Assembly: GCF_964355755.1 (NCBI RefSeq)
Contig: NC_092678.1
Coordinates: 3,544,922-3,608,921 of the forward strand
DNA: 64,000 nucleotides
Direction: 5' to 3'
From: Antedon mediterranea
Taxonomy: Eukaryota; Echinodermata; Crinoidea; Comatulida; Antedonidae
Shown: positions 62,141 through 64,000 of the stretch, in pieces
How the letters are laid out: each line of letters opens with the position of its first letter
How positions within the stretch are numbered: position 1 is the first letter of the stretch
Position numbers and translations under genes: made by a program
The notes under the pieces: model-generated
Told to the model about the DNA's origin: nothing
The model's input: only the letters and a program-made list of their open reading frames with translations
Databases searched by the model: none

Positions 62141-62460
62141 AAAGATGTATTGTCCCCCAAAAACATCAAAAATGAATATTAATTAAATCAGACTTTAAAT
62201 ATGTTATTTTGTAGTTTTAATCAAGTTAATCACTTCCATAGAAAATAAAATGAAAAAGAAAAATATTTTCACTTAAATTCAACCAAAAATGGCAGCGAAT
62301 TTGACCATTTTTTGCTTTAAATTTTGTCAGGTAAATCCATCAAATTTTTGGTCAAACTATTATCAGGGTGGTTACTACTCCCTGCTATTAATTATTATTA
62401 TTAAATATAAAAAAATGTTTTACTTTTAGAATTATTTTTTTAGTGGGGAAATACATCTTT
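62141..62460. mobile_element. TIR element, AAAGATGTATTGTCCC family, copy 2
   Basis: The left end AAAGATGTATTGTCCC is identical to copy 1. The right end GGGGAAATACATCTTT has two mismatches. At 320 bases it is an internally deleted or distinct subfamily member. Confidence 0.8.
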
Positions 62461-63235
62461 AATTTAATTATGTGCAAATATGGAGAATAAAAAGGAAATA
62501 GTGAGCAAAATATATCCAAAAGCGAAACACAAACCAAATTTGAATTTCTAACAAATTTTAATCAGTACTTTACTGTATTTTTTGTTTTGTCCATTTCAAT
62601 TTAAATTGAATGCAACATACGATGGTCACTTTTGGATGCGCACAAAGATCGGTTTGCTTTCTCTGCGCATCATTTAAATATTGAGGGCGCTATGTTTGTA
62701 AATAACAAAACACAACAAACAAATGAAGAGAGGAGAGCCTGCCAGAGATTTCTTTCAAGTACGTACGTAAATATTTGTTTAAAATTGTTTCCTAATAATT
62801 ATAACTAAACATATAAAATAACCAACTAAAGCTAGGCTAGGCCTTGCGTATGAATAGTAGTACTAGGCCTAGGAGGCCTAAATAAATGATGTGTAGGCCT
62901 ATTTACCAAAATCATACAGCTAAGGCCTCCCACACTGCACAGCCGATAAAGGATGAGGCACGAGCAGGTCCTCCCAGGTACATACATGCGCATGGTCTGT
63001 CTCGGCCTACAACAAGCCTTGCTCTAGTAAGACCTAGGCCTAGCTATGTAGTACGTAGAGGCCTAGTCTTATTTATTAGGCCTAGAAAGGTAGGCCCGGC
63101 TAGCTATCTGGTGAACTAGCTGTAATAGCGAAGTAGAAAAGAAGAGAATGTCAGCTGATTGTTCGGGTAAAACAAAATTGGTCATGCATGTACGTAAATT
63201 TTGGAGAAATAAAACACAACGTTTAGGACTGGTTC

Positions 63236-63300
63236 GTTTGATCAACTTGTTGGCGTAATGATGTGGTTAGGAAGCTAAGGGTTGTGGTTCGATTCTTGTA
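63236..63300 (+). repeat. Possible tRNA-derived SINE head
   Basis: A box-A-like stretch (TGGCGTAATGATGTGG) and box B (GGTTCGATTCT) occur at tRNA-like spacing. No good acceptor stem. Confidence 0.35.
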
Positions 63301-63589
63301 TTTAAAAAAAGGATGACTTCGGTGCAGCTATGTAAATTTAAAAAACCTCAATATTGTCAATAAATTTAAAAGTTGTGGGTTGTTATTATTTCAAATTACC
63401 TACAGTATATACCTATTTTCTCCTAATTTTATCTCCTATTCTAAAAGTAGGCCCTATGCCAGTGCTATTTCTTTCACTATATTGATCCATTTTAGAAGTT
63501 GCAACTGCTTTGAGAACCAAGTATCACTACTTTCTAATCTCTCTATTCTACTCTTTCTCTTCCTGCAGATTTCATAGCAATTTCACATT

Positions 63590-64000
63590 ATGGTTAATCC
63601 GGTGATTCTTCCGAATTCAGTTAGCAGTAAAGACTGGTCAGTTGCTGAAGAAAACCTAGACATTGTACTTATTCAGTTTTATCGCTGTAAATTATGCAAT
63701 AACAAGTTTAGCTCATTAAGTCGGTCTGTTGTAATTGCTCATATGATTGGAGTTCATGAATCGGAGTGGAAGGCAGCTTGTGTGAAGGTCAAAGATTCGA
63801 AAAATAACAAAGGGCTGGTAGATAATACAAGCAGTAAACAACAAGAAGTCATCAAAAATATATCAAGGGAACAGCAAGAAGTTATCGAGAATCTATGCAA
63901 ACAGTATTCTCCAACAAAAACTAATTTATCGTCTCCACCAAAAAGTTTACACACACGGATTATACTTGACAGTGATATGGTACCTCGTCCCACAAGTGCC
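63590..64000 (+). CDS. C2H2 zinc-finger protein, N-terminal part
   Basis: Partial gene running off the right edge; 137 codons are visible with no stop. The start ATG follows an in-frame TAG and a polypyrimidine-CAG acceptor ending at 63568, so a 5' UTR intron is likely and the start is supported. Residues about 32-54 form one C2H2 finger: RCKLCNNKF, then H and MIGVH. The rest is Gln/Lys/Ser-rich, with a duplicated QQEVI(K/E)N element. A nucleic-acid-binding role is inferred from the finger only. I cannot name the gene. Confidence 0.6.
   Translation, partial: MVNPVILPNSVSSKDWSVAEENLDIVLIQFYRCKLCNNKFSSLSRSVVIAHMIGVHESEWKAACVKVKDSKNNKGLVDNTSSKQQEVIKNISREQQEVIENLCKQYSPTKTNLSSPPKSLHTRIILDSDMVPRPTSA

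Larger units (their letters stand above)
61060..63589. other. SLC7 3' region and upstream of zinc-finger gene
   Basis: Contains the SLC7 3' UTR (candidate AATAAA at 61924-61929), a short TIR element (62141-62460), a likely noncoding first exon of the next gene ending near 62758 at CAA|GTACGT, and a tRNA-like SINE candidate (63236-63300). A small upstream frame, MKRGEPARDFFQ (from 62723), would be closed by TAG soon after splicing, so it would act only as an upstream ORF. Confidence 0.45.

Overview
This is animal nuclear DNA. It is AT-rich, every recognisable gene is split by GT-AG introns, and the intergenic and intronic space holds many small inverted-repeat elements. The hexamer AGGCCT (often TAGGCCTA) is scattered throughout. 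Gene content fits a bilaterian: TRAP-delta, GPKOW, LLP homolog, an SLC7 transporter and Kazal-domain secreted proteins. A marine deuterostome such as an echinoderm is my guess, but it is weak and rests only on general sequence style.

Layout. (1) 1-19 kb holds three minus-strand secreted Kazal genes: gene A (5491-1683, nine Kazal domains), gene B (11759-10229, two Kazal domains around a very acidic linker) and gene C (18946-15737). Gene C has three Kazal domains followed, in frame through compatible splice sites, by an almost complete Na+/K+-ATPase beta-subunit ectodomain. That chimera is the most unusual thing in the window. (2) 19-27.6 kb is a long stretch with no supportable gene but several dispersed repeats. 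(3) 27.6-35.5 kb is a compact housekeeping block: SSR4 on minus, GPKOW divergent on plus, then LLPH on plus. (4) 36.1-48.2 kb is one very long minus-strand gene of about 28 exons (about 1,484 aa). Its protein alternates Arg/Lys-rich and Ser/acidic blocks and ends in an EF-hand-like domain. I do not recognise it by name. (5) 50.2-61.1 kb is an SLC7-family heteromeric amino-acid transporter light chain on plus, whose large introns carry several transposon-like elements. (6) 63.6 kb to the end is the start of a C2H2 zinc-finger gene that leaves the window.

Exon models were built by hand from splice motifs, reading-frame phase and protein similarity remembered from the families. In each complete model every intron phase matches and the summed coding length is a multiple of three. 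Functions are inferred from families. No database search was possible.
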